This document shows positions 1 through 8,187 of a stretch of DNA of 64,000 nt, piece by piece. Made by a program: the position numbers and the translations under genes. The stretch spans positions 1 through 64,000 of the forward strand of contig CAZRML010000035.1 of assembly GCA_964601205.1 (NCBI GenBank), given 5' to 3'. The notes below the pieces were generated by a model, which ran no database searches, had not been told where the DNA came from, and saw only the letters and a program-made list of their open reading frames with translations. Source of the DNA: JAQVEM01 sp964601205 (GTDB taxonomy: Bacteria > Actinomycetota > Humimicrobiia > Humimicrobiales > Humimicrobiaceae). How positions within the stretch are numbered: position 1 is the first letter of the stretch; the number at the start of each line of letters is the position of its first letter.

Positions 1-339
1 AACGAAAGTGTATTGGCCGCGACCTATAAACATATTCTCCGCCACGGTCAGATTGTGGCAAAGCGCCATTTCCTGATAGACCGTACCGATTCCCATGTCC
101 TGCGCTTCCTTCGGCGACTTGAAGTGGATCGGCCTTCCATTTAAAGCAATCCGACCGGCGTCCTCTTCGTAAACCCCGGTTATGACCTTTATCAGTGTGG
201 ACTTGCCCGCTCCGTTTTCACCCACAATGGCATGGATCTCACCTTTTCGGAGCGCGAAGTCTACGTTATCCAGAGCTTTAACACCTGGAAAGGATTTACT
301 GATACCCTCCATTTTGAGGAGTATATTTTCTGACACCAA
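1..339 (-). CDS. Sugar ABC transporter ATP-binding protein (partial, N-terminal 113 codons)
   Basis: Only the N-terminus lies in the window; the gene runs off the left edge. The translation (SENILLKMEGISKSFPGVKA...) has the Walker A motif GENGAGKSTLIK and, near the edge, the Q-loop in TVYQEMALCHNL. This pattern is typical of the RbsA/MglA/XylG family of double-domain sugar ATPases that energise uptake at the inner face of the membrane. A strong Shine-Dalgarno AGGAGG (347-352) lies 7 bases before a TTG (339) and 10 bases before a GTG (336); I chose the TTG. It follows the binding-protein gene on the same strand, separated by a hairpin. Base composition is clearly richer in GC than most of the window. 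The transported sugar cannot be read from this domain. Confidence 0.9.
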   Translation of the reverse strand, partial: MVSENILLKMEGISKSFPGVKALDNVDFALRKGEIHAIVGENGAGKSTLIKVITGVYEEDAGRIALNGRPIHFKSPKEAQDMGIGTVYQEMALCHNLTVAENMFIGRGQYTFV

Positions 340-363
340 CTAAAGACCTCCTTACTGTTACTA

Positions 364-416
364 TAAAAATTAAATGCAGTGCGGTGTGCGGATCCAGTCC
401 TGCACACCGTACTGCA
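364..416 (-). terminator. Hairpin between binding-protein and ATPase genes (partial terminator)
   Basis: Arms at 375-389 and 402-416 pair at 14 of 15 positions around a 12-base loop. On the minus strand they are followed by a TTTAATTTTT tract (364-373). The position right after the binding-protein gene and before the ATPase gene fits a leaky terminator or mRNA 3'-end stabiliser that makes binding protein more abundant than ATPase. That role is inference. Confidence 0.65.
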
Positions 417-442
417 GTTGTGAAATCTTACCAAAAAAACAA

Positions 443-1486
443 CTACCTTGTTATCACACCCTTGCCAGGATCGTCATTGATGCCCCATTTATCGATGATT
501 TCATCGGTAATCGTTTCAGTAGTTACGAGTAATTCTTCCTGATAGATGATTCCGCTGGGGATATCACCACTTTGGATCCACTTAGAAATCTCGGCTGCCT
601 GACGTGGATTGCACTGCATGTCGGCGTCCCAGTAACCTTCCTGTACGTTCCTAAGTGCAAAACGGTTAAAGTCAAAACCAATTACCTTGACATCGCCATC
701 CTTGCCATGGCTGATACCAGCTGCCTCGAGCGCCTGAACAGCGCCTTGCGCCATACCGTCGTTCTGAGCGTAGATGACGTTGAATTCCTTGTTTGCAGCA
801 ATTGCGGCATCAACCACTTTGCGGGCTTCCTCAAGACTCCAAGTGTCTCCACCTGTTCCATCGGCCACTATATTGAGTTCACCAGCTGCTTCGGCATCGA
901 GCACTGCTTGGCTACGACCTATTTCAGCCGCGCAACCCAACTGACCACGAATAAGGACCAGATTGATCGGATCCAGACCCAAGCCTAACACCCATTCTGT
1001 TGCCATATCACCCTCATAAGCCATATCCGAGAGAAGTGCTGCTTGATAGTTCGAGGGATCCGTATCAATCGCACGGTCAAAGAGAATAACCATAACGCCT
1101 GCGTCTTTTGCAGACTTTAAGGTGTCGTCCCATCCAGACGCGTTTGCGGCCGAGATCAGGAGATAGTCCACTCCTTCTCGAATGTACCCTGTGGCCGCAG
1201 CGATCTGCTCGCTGTTGTCCGCGGTGTTGGTCTGTTTTGCGTCATAGCCGTTCTCCTCTGAGAAGACATTATCCATGTCTTCAACATTAGCCTGCCGGTA
1301 GCCTGATTCTTCCGGCGGTAGATTTACGATGCCGACCTTGATCAGCTCCGTTTCTGCTGCTGCTTCTTCTGCTTCTTCTTCCTCTTCTTCAGCTACTTCT
1401 TCTTCTTTACAGCCGGATAATGAAAAAGCTGCAATCATTGATATACTCAGTACCAGTATCATTATCCATAATAATGTTTTTTTCAT
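443..1486 (-). CDS. Sugar ABC transporter substrate-binding lipoprotein
   Basis: This is a 347-residue periplasmic-binding-protein-type protein (Peripla_BP_4, RbsB/YtfQ-like). It has a hydrophobic signal peptide ending in a lipobox (LSGC, Cys at about residue 26), then a very acidic linker of Glu and Ala, then the sugar-binding fold starting at IKVGIVNLPPEESGYR. The ESGYR entry resembles YtfQ-type galactofuranose binding proteins more than RbsB, but the ligand is not proven. ATG is preceded by AGGAAAGGATT. It is the first gene of a minus-strand operon with the ATPase gene downstream, behind a leader of about 320 bases with its own promoter/operator near 1806-1841. GC content is about 50%, above its neighbours. 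Confidence 0.93.
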   Translation of the reverse strand: MKKTLLWIMILVLSISMIAAFSLSGCKEEEVAEEEEEEAEEAAAETELIKVGIVNLPPEESGYRQANVEDMDNVFSEENGYDAKQTNTADNSEQIAAATGYIREGVDYLLISAANASGWDDTLKSAKDAGVMVILFDRAIDTDPSNYQAALLSDMAYEGDMATEWVLGLGLDPINLVLIRGQLGCAAEIGRSQAVLDAEAAGELNIVADGTGGDTWSLEEARKVVDAAIAANKEFNVIYAQNDGMAQGAVQALEAAGISHGKDGDVKVIGFDFNRFALRNVQEGYWDADMQCNPRQAAEISKWIQSGDIPSGIIYQEELLVTTETITDEIIDKWGINDDPGKGVITR

Positions 1487-1599
1487 TTTCTAATCCTTTC
1501 CTTCTAAAAACATGCAATTATAAAAATACATATATTTTTTTCTTTAAATCACCTCCTCTAATGGCTTGTTCCTGACAATACCACTTATAAATTTTTCTT

Positions 1600-1684
1600 G
1601 AGATTTGTTTGAAATATGTTTCTAATTTATATTATATTAATCACCCTGAACAAATCTCTTTCTGTTTTAGACCTGTCACCTCCC
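1600..1684 (-). promoter_or_regulatory. Leader element with long-range stem upstream of the binding-protein gene
   Basis: On the minus strand GGGAGGTGA (1676-1684) is followed by AAAGAGATTTGT. The ten bases at 1649-1658 are an exact inverted repeat of 1600-1609 (GAGATTTGTT on the plus strand), so the leader RNA can form a 10-bp stem around a 39-base loop. The GGAGGTGA...AGAGATTTGT pair recurs in the araA leader (3838-3868) and, slightly altered, before the second binding-protein gene (30514-30549). Function is unknown; attenuation or translational control is possible. Confidence 0.5.
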
Positions 1685-1805
1685 TTATTTTTTTAATATT
1701 CTTATATATTATTATTTTAATAGAGTGCTTTTTTTTAAATATAATGTAATGTTTTTCGTCTAGATCTTTGTTGGATAACTTTAAAACGGTTATAATTATT
1801 TGATA

Positions 1806-1841
1806 GTTAGTAATTTTACATAACATTTATTCGTATGTCAA
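1806..1841 (-). promoter_or_regulatory. Sigma70-type promoter with overlapping operator for the sugar ABC operon
   Basis: Read on the minus strand there is a perfect TTGACA (1836-1841), a 17-base spacer and TAAAAT (1813-1818). The 19-mer GTTAGTAATTTTACATAAC (plus strand, 1806-1824) covering the -10 is repeated exactly at 3986-4004 and closely at 30359-30377. It has GTTA/TAAC half-sites. This suggests a shared repressor site over the -10 box. The regulator gene was not found in the window. Confidence 0.75.
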
Positions 1842-2000
1842 CTCTTTTTTCTTTTCCGTTTTCTTTTTTTTCTTTTAATTGTTATTTAAAAGTTAAAAGT
1901 GGACTGATTTTCTATTAACTTTTGTGTTCGGGATAGGAACAAGTGTTGCCCCTTCGCTATAGCCATCGTAAGATTAGAATATAAACCTTAAAGGTTTACT

Positions 2001-3485
2001 TTAATATTTAATTTTCCACATTTGATCAGCTAAAATCAAATCTTTCTTGAACACATCAATATCTATTCCTTTACCTATATGTACAAATTCAATATCAACT
2101 ATCTCTGCAAGATCACGCATAATATTTGAATTTAAAGAATAGCTTAGAACACTATGATGAGAACCACCTGAATATATCCATGCTTTTACCCCGGTTTCAA
2201 AATCTGGAAGTAGTTTCCACATTACAGAAGCTACAGGTAATTTTGGCATGATCTCCACAGGTTTAACTGCTTCAACATCAGCAACAATAAGCCTCATTCG
2301 CCCTCCCATATCAACAAGTGATACCATTATAGCATCTCCAGCATGGCCTTCAAAAATCATCCTGGCCGGGTCTGACCTATCACCAATTCCAAGCGGCTGT
2401 ACATCAATTCTAATTTTACCATCTGCAATACTTGGATCAACTTCAAGCATATGAGACCCGAGTGTTAACTCGTTTTTTCCCTTGAGGTGATATGTATAAT
2501 CCTCTATAAAGGACAATCCACCCGGCAAACCCGTCTCCATAACTTTCATAATTCGCATTAGTGCTGCAGTCTTCCAATCTCCCTCAGGTCCAAAACCATA
2601 ACCCTGCTCCATAAGCAGCTGACATGCAAGACCGGGTAACTGTTCCAAACCATAAAGATTTTCAAAACACGTAACAAATGCATCAAAACCACCTGTCTGG
2701 CATATTTTTTTTAATGCAATCCAGATCCTTATCTGGTACTTAATTGCATCAATTTTATCTGTAACAATATCATATTTCTCCTTAATTTCCTTAAACCCTT
2801 CATCTATTTCATCTGTAGATATTTTATCCATTTCAGCTACCAGATCCCCCATTGCCAGTGAATTTACTGACCATCCCAGCTTGATTTGCGCTTCAACTTT
2901 ATCACCTTCGGTTACTGCAACCTCTCGCATGTTATCTGCAAAACGCACCACCTTTAAAGACCTGCCTGCTACTACTCCAGCTGCGCTTCGCATCCAATTT
3001 GAAATCTCTTCCATAACTTTCTTATCCCGCCAGTATCCTGCAACAACTTTTCTGGGAATACGCAGCCTTGTACAAATAAAACCATGCTCTCTATCGCCAT
3101 GCGCTGACTGATTTATGTTCATAAAGTCCATATCAATATTATCAAAAGGTATTTCACGATTGTACTGCGTATGAAGATGTAGCATTGGCTTGTTTAGTAT
3201 CTTTAATCCATTAATCCACATTTTTGAAGGTGAAAATGTATGCATCCATGTTATTATGCCTGCACATTTATCGTCATAATTAGCTTCCTTAATAAGATTT
3301 GTTATTTTTTCAGGTGTTGTCATAACATCCTTAAAAATAAGTTTTCCGCTAATTTGGCCATCCATAACACGGGCCATTTCCATTGCATGATTTCTAACCT
3401 TCTCTATTACTTCTTCCCCATAAAGATTCTGTGAACCTGCAACAAACCAAAATTCAAATTCTTTCATACAATTTATCATATTCAT
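2001..3485 (-). CDS. araA: L-arabinose isomerase
   Basis: This 494-residue protein converts L-arabinose to L-ribulose in the cytoplasm. The length matches the family (about 500). Visible signatures are FWFVAGSQNLYG near the N-terminus, WMHTFSPSKMWI, and the residues equivalent to the Escherichia coli metal/catalytic set: Glu in GPEGDWKTAAL, Glu in FIEDYTYHL, His in LGSHMLEVDPSIA and His in GGSHHSVLSYSL. Several in-frame ATGs crowd the start (3485, 3479, 3470); the conserved part begins at KEFEFWF, so the last is equally possible. It is monocistronic here, behind a leader of about 500 bases with the same promoter/operator as the neighbouring ABC operon. No araB or araD is in the window. Confidence 0.96.
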   Translation of the reverse strand: MNMINCMKEFEFWFVAGSQNLYGEEVIEKVRNHAMEMARVMDGQISGKLIFKDVMTTPEKITNLIKEANYDDKCAGIITWMHTFSPSKMWINGLKILNKPMLHLHTQYNREIPFDNIDMDFMNINQSAHGDREHGFICTRLRIPRKVVAGYWRDKKVMEEISNWMRSAAGVVAGRSLKVVRFADNMREVAVTEGDKVEAQIKLGWSVNSLAMGDLVAEMDKISTDEIDEGFKEIKEKYDIVTDKIDAIKYQIRIWIALKKICQTGGFDAFVTCFENLYGLEQLPGLACQLLMEQGYGFGPEGDWKTAALMRIMKVMETGLPGGLSFIEDYTYHLKGKNELTLGSHMLEVDPSIADGKIRIDVQPLGIGDRSDPARMIFEGHAGDAIMVSLVDMGGRMRLIVADVEAVKPVEIMPKLPVASVMWKLLPDFETGVKAWIYSGGSHHSVLSYSLNSNIMRDLAEIVDIEFVHIGKGIDIDVFKKDLILADQMWKIKY

Positions 3486-3555
3486 CCCTTCATTTATAAT
3501 TTATGTATATGCCATAATCTAATATAGTCCTGTTATCTATTAAGGATTTACACTA

Positions 3556-3615
3556 CGTACATCATGGCCTGTGCAAACCAATTCAGGGCACTCTTTTTTC
3601 ACTACAGAAAACAGG
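3556..3615 (+). pseudogene. Degenerate duplicate of an internal corA segment
   Basis: Bases 3566-3587 are identical over 22 positions to corA 4533-4554. Similarity continues outwards: CGTACA precedes both copies, and ACAGAAAACAGG occurs at 3604-3615 and 4572-4583. A weaker TGCATAA match may extend the copy to about 3660. It has no open frame and lies on the same strand as corA, inside the 5' leader of araA. It looks like the remnant of a second corA copy or a local duplication. Confidence 0.6.
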
Positions 3616-3837
3616 TATATTTTTGCCCATTTTGATATTGCAAAATTTTTTTTGCATAAGTTTAAAACCTGCTAAATTATAATAATATTTTTTTTAATCA
3701 ATAAAACTCCTGTTATTCCCCTGTAATATCAAGACAATGGCTTATATAAAGCCTCTGTTTCTTTGACTCCGCACTCAGCATTTGTTTAGGTTGTGTTCTT
3801 AATATGAAAGAAGATTATCCTTGTATTAACCGCCTTT

Positions 3838-3868
3838 ACAAATCTCTTTTTATCTATTATCACCTCCC
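3838..3868 (-). promoter_or_regulatory. Leader element upstream of araA, shared with the ABC operon leader
   Basis: On the minus strand GGGAGGTGA (3860-3868) is followed after 12 bases by AGAGATTTGT and then AGG-GGTTAATA, matching the leader at 1641-1684. Only a shorter complement (ATTTGT at 3780-3785) is available for pairing. The rest of the 3486-3985 interval is AT-rich leader, apart from the corA remnant, and shows no gene. Confidence 0.45.
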
Positions 3869-3985
3869 CCTATATCATATAGACTTTATTTTTAGAGATA
3901 ATTATCCATTTGAGAATATAAAATATTGTTTTCTTAATCTGGTGTTTTCTTGATATTTAAATTGAATTAATGATTTATTATATTT

Positions 3986-4021
3986 GTTAGTAATTTTACA
4001 TAACTTAAATCGCCGTGTCAA
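3986..4021 (-). promoter_or_regulatory. Sigma70-type promoter with overlapping operator for araA
   Basis: On the minus strand TTGACA (4016-4021), a 17-base spacer and TAAAAT (3993-3998). The 19-mer at 3986-4004 is identical to 1806-1824. Predicted transcription start is near 3986, giving a 5' leader of about 500 bases before araA. Confidence 0.75.
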
Positions 4022-4193
4022 CATTTTTTTCATTAGGCCACCATTTCTCCAATATTAAATATAACTTTTTAAAAGAGAAACTTTTCGGATTAACCGAAAT
4101 ACCGGGCAAAAAAATATGTCAATAAATTTACATTTCTTTTTTTTATAAATAATTATAAAATTTTATAAAGATTTAATTACGGGAGGTGTCCAT

Positions 4194-5159
4194 GTGAAAA
4201 TTCTCGTTTATAATAAGAATACCAAAAAACTGATGGACAAAGCCACTACCAGGGGTGTTGCCTCTTACATTAATAATCCTGATTATCTCATCTGGATAGA
4301 CATTGAAACCCCGGGCAGGGAAAACATGCAGTTTCTGAGGAAATATTTCAATTTTCATCCACTTGACATAGAAGACTGCCTTAGTGTTATAGAGAGACCA
4401 AAACTTGACGAATATGACGACTATTTTTTCCTTGTGCTGCATATTCCCCATTTTATAAAGCAAACCGGAAGACTTGTTCCCCTCAGTGTGAATATCTTCA
4501 TCGGAAATAATTATCTCGTAACCGTACACCGGGGCCTGTGCAAACCAATTCAGGACGCCCTTGATTACATTACAGAAAACAGGCAGATACTGGATAAGGG
4601 GTCAGGTTACCTCCTGCATAAAGTGATAGACTCTCTTATTGATTATAATTTCCCCATACTGAATAAAATTTATAGAAACATACAGAACGTTGAAGATGCC
4701 ATCTTTAAAAAAGCAAGCAGTAAAAATGTTAAAGACATACTTTTAATAAGAACCAATATTTTAATATTCAGAAATATAATCTTCCCCCAGAGAAAACTTC
4801 TTAAAACACTGGAGATAAAAGACATGGAATTTTTGATAGAGGCTCTGGAGGTTTATTTCAGTGACCTGGTGGACCATGTGGAAAAAATATGGGACACTCT
4901 GGAGAATTACAAGGAGCTAATAGAAGGGGTTCACGATGCTCACCAGTCGCTTCTCTCAAATAAGATTAACGACATAATGCGGATACTTACCATATTTTCT
5001 GTGGTTATCCTTCCGCTTACTCTTATATCGGGAATTTACGGAATGAATATAATACTTCCTCTGGAGAGTTTCCCCTTTGCATTTATTATAATAATGGTAT
5101 CAATGATAATAATATCAATAGGGATGCTTGTTTATTTTAAATATAAGGACTGGTTATAA
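4194..5159 (+). CDS. corA: CorA-family magnesium/divalent cation channel
   Basis: This 321-residue protein matches the CorA length. It has a long soluble N-terminal domain with helical segments (about residues 1-255), then two C-terminal transmembrane helices. The signature motif GMN occurs in SGIYGMNI at the end of the first helix, and the C-terminus is basic (KYKDWL). The GTG start is set by GGGAGG 7 bases upstream; the ATG three bases earlier is followed at once by TGA. The last 23 bases overlap the convergent lipoprotein gene. A degenerate copy of an internal stretch lies upstream at about 3556-3615. The family mediates passive Mg2+ (or Co2+/Ni2+) uptake; selectivity cannot be inferred. 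Confidence 0.93.
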   Translation: MKILVYNKNTKKLMDKATTRGVASYINNPDYLIWIDIETPGRENMQFLRKYFNFHPLDIEDCLSVIERPKLDEYDDYFFLVLHIPHFIKQTGRLVPLSVNIFIGNNYLVTVHRGLCKPIQDALDYITENRQILDKGSGYLLHKVIDSLIDYNFPILNKIYRNIQNVEDAIFKKASSKNVKDILLIRTNILIFRNIIFPQRKLLKTLEIKDMEFLIEALEVYFSDLVDHVEKIWDTLENYKELIEGVHDAHQSLLSNKINDIMRILTIFSVVILPLTLISGIYGMNIILPLESFPFAFIIIMVSMIIISIGMLVYFKYKDWL

Positions 5160-6009
5160 ATAAAGCTCCTGCTTTTATCTCATCCTCAAAAAAGACTTCA
5201 AATCTATAGTGTGTAAACCCGGGTAGATATTCATCAAGCATTACCTCTAAGGTAAATCTTTGCTCTTCGCCCGGTATCATTTCTTCCCTCAAAAGATAAC
5301 AATTTTTTATAAATACCACCTGCTCTTTATCGTTATAAAAAGTACAAAAAAGCTCCAGGTTTTTTATCTTATTTTCACCTATATTAATTATACTGCCTTC
5401 TATAACCAGACTATTTCCTTCCCCGGAATAATAATACTTCTCTCCTTCTACTACTGGATTCCCCTTAAAACCTCTGTTATAATCTTTGTAGTCGGCCCCG
5501 ATTTTTATTTTATTTATTTCTATAAACTTTTCCCTCTCGTAAAGATAATAATAAAAAGGAAACCTGCTCCCCGCATTAAGATAATTAACAGGAGACGGTA
5601 TGGTTTCTGACATTATCACTTCATTGTCTATATTGTAGAAGTCCAGCGTAACCTCAATGTCCGTTTTATTCACAGTAGAAATATTTTCTATCTCTCCCAG
5701 TATTATAAGGTCCTCGTATATGTCCGTGTATATATTACAGTTCCTAATTTCTATTCCAATTGAGCCCGTCTTCTCAAGAGCAATCTTCTCATAATCAAAT
5801 AAATAAAGGTCACCTTCATATAATGTCTCCCCTTCACCTTCACCGCCACCCTCCATACTATCTTCTCTTCTATCATATTCTTCTCTTAGACCGCACGCAG
5901 GTAGTGCCACTAACAACGAGGTTATAATTAAAATTATTATTATAATATATAGCAGGAATTTATTTGAACGGAACCTGCAAATGTCAGCACTGGTCATCTT
6001 TTCTGACAT
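5137..6009 (-). CDS. Putative lipoprotein with FxLYD-like beta domains
   Basis: About 290 residues from the ATG at 6009; starts at 6048 (TTG) and 5997 (ATG) are also in frame. A basic N-terminus and a hydrophobic stretch (FLLYIIIIILIITSLLVA) end in LPAC, a plausible lipobox, followed by an acidic/glycine linker. The rest contains two repeats of the type 'EIENISTVNKTDIEVTLDF...' and 'GSIINIGENKIKNLELFC', which resemble FxLYD domains found on bacterial surface proteins. The start lies inside the 3' end of panD, so the two are probably co-transcribed. The 3' end overlaps corA convergently. The function is unknown. Confidence 0.7.
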   Translation of the reverse strand: MSEKMTSADICRFRSNKFLLYIIIIILIITSLLVALPACGLREEYDRREDSMEGGGEGEGETLYEGDLYLFDYEKIALEKTGSIGIEIRNCNIYTDIYEDLIILGEIENISTVNKTDIEVTLDFYNIDNEVIMSETIPSPVNYLNAGSRFPFYYYLYEREKFIEINKIKIGADYKDYNRGFKGNPVVEGEKYYYSGEGNSLVIEGSIINIGENKIKNLELFCTFYNDKEQVVFIKNCYLLREEMIPGEEQRFTLEVMLDEYLPGFTHYRFEVFFEDEIKAGALFITSPYI

Positions 6010-6367
6010 GGTCCTCTTCGCCCGTAATCTTATTTTTCTCATCAACATATACTATTTTTGGCTTGTGCCCCTGCACTTCCCCGATTTCCATATAAACAAA
6101 AGAAAAAATTATGACTTTTTCTCCTCTCAATATCTTTCTTGCAGCCGCACCGTTTGTACATATTTCTCCGCTGTTCCTTTCCCCTTCTATAGCATAAGTC
6201 TCAAGCCTCTCTCCACTATCAATGCTTACAACCATTACTTTCTCATAAGGAAATATCCCCGCGTGCTCCATTAATTCTTTATCTATCGTTATACTACCCT
6301 CATAGTCAATTACAGCATCTGTTACTGTAGCCCTGTGAATTTTACTTTTTAAAACATTCACTAACAC
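5984..6367 (-). CDS. panD: Aspartate 1-decarboxylase
   Basis: This 127-residue pyruvoyl enzyme makes beta-alanine from L-aspartate for pantothenate synthesis. The self-cleavage site Gly24-Ser25 is present in DYEGSITID, and Ser25 would become the pyruvoyl group. The N-terminal MLVNVLKSKIHRATVT and the TYAIEGERNSGEICTNGAAA block are classic for the family, as is the length. It is the last biosynthetic gene in the minus-strand cluster panB-panC-panD. Its 3' end overlaps the downstream lipoprotein gene. Confidence 0.96.
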   Translation of the reverse strand: MLVNVLKSKIHRATVTDAVIDYEGSITIDKELMEHAGIFPYEKVMVVSIDSGERLETYAIEGERNSGEICTNGAAARKILRGEKVIIFSFVYMEIGEVQGHKPKIVYVDEKNKITGEEDHVRKDDQC

Positions 6368-6437
6368 TCTGTGTCTACACCGCCTAATTAATTTAACTTT
6401 TATTAATTTTTTTGTTCTGTTGTTTAAAACTGGTTTT

Positions 6438-7301
6438 TTATAACTTTATAACCATATTATCAATCAGCCTTGTATTGCCAATCCACGCCGCAACCGCTGC
6501 CAGTATTCTTCTGTCACTGTCCCCTATCCTGCTTTTTTCTTCCAGATTTTCCGGGTCTCTGAATTCAAAATAATCCACCTTTTTTACAAACTCATTTCTG
6601 TTTAATTCCCCCAGTATCTCCTTTTGTATCGAGCTGAGATTCCTTTTACCACCTTTAATCATTTTCTTCGCAAGATTTAAACACTTATATAAAATAACTG
6701 CATTTTCTCTTTCTTTTTTAGTAAGATACCTGTTCCTCGAACTCATTGCAAGTCCATCTTCTTCTCTTATAGTCGGCGCACTGACTACCTTTACGTCAAC
6801 ATTAAGGTCAGACACCATTTTCTTTAATATCACCATTTGCTGATAATCTTTCTCCCCAAAATATACCCTGTTTGCCCTTGTGATATTTAAAAGTTTTAGA
6901 ACCACGGTTGCTACGCCCTCAAAATGTCCGGGCCTGTATTTCCCGCACATAATATTACCCAGCTCCCTTACCACAACAACTGTTCCGTGTCCTCTCCCGT
7001 ACATTTCCTTTGCAGTCGGGTGAAAAATAAAGTCCGCTCCTTCCTTCTCTGCAAGGGCAGTATCTCTTTTAATGTCCCTTGGATACTTTTTAAAGTCCTC
7101 ATCCGGACCAAACTGTGTTGGGTTAACAAATATGCTTACTATCACCCTGTCGCATTGCTTTTTTGCCATTCTTATAAGACTCAGATGACCCTGGTGAAGG
7201 AACCCCATTGTGGGCACGAATCCTATCGTGACCCCTTCTCTGCGCAATTTTTCAGCAATAAGTTTACAGTCACTGACTTTTCCTATAATCTCCACTTTCA
7301 T
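6438..7301 (-). CDS. panC: Pantothenate synthetase (pantoate-beta-alanine ligase)
   Basis: This 287-residue protein has the usual length. It joins pantoate and beta-alanine with ATP. The nucleotidyltransferase HxGH motif appears in PTMGFLHQGHLSLI, followed by VSIFVNPTQFGPDEDF and FGEKDYQQMVILKKMV. The KMSKS-like loop is seen in AMSSRNRYL. It lies between panB and panD on the minus strand, 70 bases from each. Nothing unusual is seen. Confidence 0.97.
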   Translation of the reverse strand: MKVEIIGKVSDCKLIAEKLRREGVTIGFVPTMGFLHQGHLSLIRMAKKQCDRVIVSIFVNPTQFGPDEDFKKYPRDIKRDTALAEKEGADFIFHPTAKEMYGRGHGTVVVVRELGNIMCGKYRPGHFEGVATVVLKLLNITRANRVYFGEKDYQQMVILKKMVSDLNVDVKVVSAPTIREEDGLAMSSRNRYLTKKERENAVILYKCLNLAKKMIKGGKRNLSSIQKEILGELNRNEFVKKVDYFEFRDPENLEEKSRIGDSDRRILAAVAAWIGNTRLIDNMVIKL

Positions 7302-7371
7302 GCCCTGCCGCTTCTATTTTTTACCATTTTAATTTCTTCTTTTGTGGTAAATATTTTCAGGTTAAACCGGT

Positions 7372-8175
7372 TCAATAAGAGTGTTCCCTGTCCGGGAACT
7401 CTTTACTTTTTACTTCTTTAATATACTCTCTGTAACACTTCTTCATTTCCTTCCCTATCTCAGAATACCTCTTTGAAAACTTCGGGATAAATCCCTCAAA
7501 AATCCCTAACATATCATGCGTTACAAGAACCTGGCCATCACAATCCACCCCTGCTCCTATTCCTATAGTAGGAATACTTACCGCTCCGGTTATCTTTTTT
7601 GCAAGCTCCGCAGGAATCTTTTCCAGCACTATTGAAAACGCACCGGCTTCCTCAAGTCCCTTTGCGTCTTCTACCATCTCCGATGCCTGTGTTTTATCCT
7701 TTCCTCTCACCCCGTATCCGCCAAACTTATAAACCGACTGCGGTGTAAGACCCAGATGACCCATCACAGGTATTCCTGATTCCACTATCCGTTTGACTGT
7801 AGCGAAAAACTCTCTTCCACCTTCCAGCTTTACCGCCTCTACCCCGGCTTCCTTTAATAACCTTCCAGCGTTTCTCACTGCCTCCCCGATACTTGCCTGG
7901 TAAGACATAAATGGCATATCTCCTATTATCATTGCCCTTTTTACCCCTCTGGAAACTGCCTTACAGTGGTGTATTATTTCTTCCATAGTAACCGGTATGG
8001 TATTATCATACCCCAGAACAACGTTGCCCACTGAATCCCCTACCAGGACAAGGTCTATTCCGCACTCGTCAAGTTGGGATGCCATTAAATAATCATAGGC
8101 TGTCAGCATTGCTATCTTTTCGCCCCTTTTCTTCATTTCTATAAGAGCAGCTGTTGTTACCTTCGCAATGTTCAT
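7372..8175 (-). CDS. panB: 3-methyl-2-oxobutanoate hydroxymethyltransferase (ketopantoate hydroxymethyltransferase)
   Basis: This 267-residue TIM-barrel enzyme transfers a hydroxymethyl group from methylene-tetrahydrofolate to ketoisovalerate, giving ketopantoate. Diagnostic segments are IAMLTAYDYLMA, DLVLVGDSVGNVVLGYDNT, GDMPFMSYQ, VKLEGG, MGHLGLTPQSVYKFGGY, IPTIGIGAGVDCDGQVLV and HDMLGIF. It is 13 bases downstream of the DUF2520 dehydrogenase gene and is almost certainly in one operon with it. Confidence 0.97.
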   Translation of the reverse strand: MNIAKVTTAALIEMKKRGEKIAMLTAYDYLMASQLDECGIDLVLVGDSVGNVVLGYDNTIPVTMEEIIHHCKAVSRGVKRAMIIGDMPFMSYQASIGEAVRNAGRLLKEAGVEAVKLEGGREFFATVKRIVESGIPVMGHLGLTPQSVYKFGGYGVRGKDKTQASEMVEDAKGLEEAGAFSIVLEKIPAELAKKITGAVSIPTIGIGAGVDCDGQVLVTHDMLGIFEGFIPKFSKRYSEIGKEMKKCYREYIKEVKSKEFPDREHSY

Positions 8176-8187
8176 AAAGCTTCCTTT

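Noticed and set aside
1641..1826. 61-codon minus-strand ORF upstream of the first binding-protein gene
   Set aside because: It starts inside the promoter -10/operator and spans the leader element. The sequence is low-complexity Lys/Ile and there is no Shine-Dalgarno; it is better explained as a regulatory leader.
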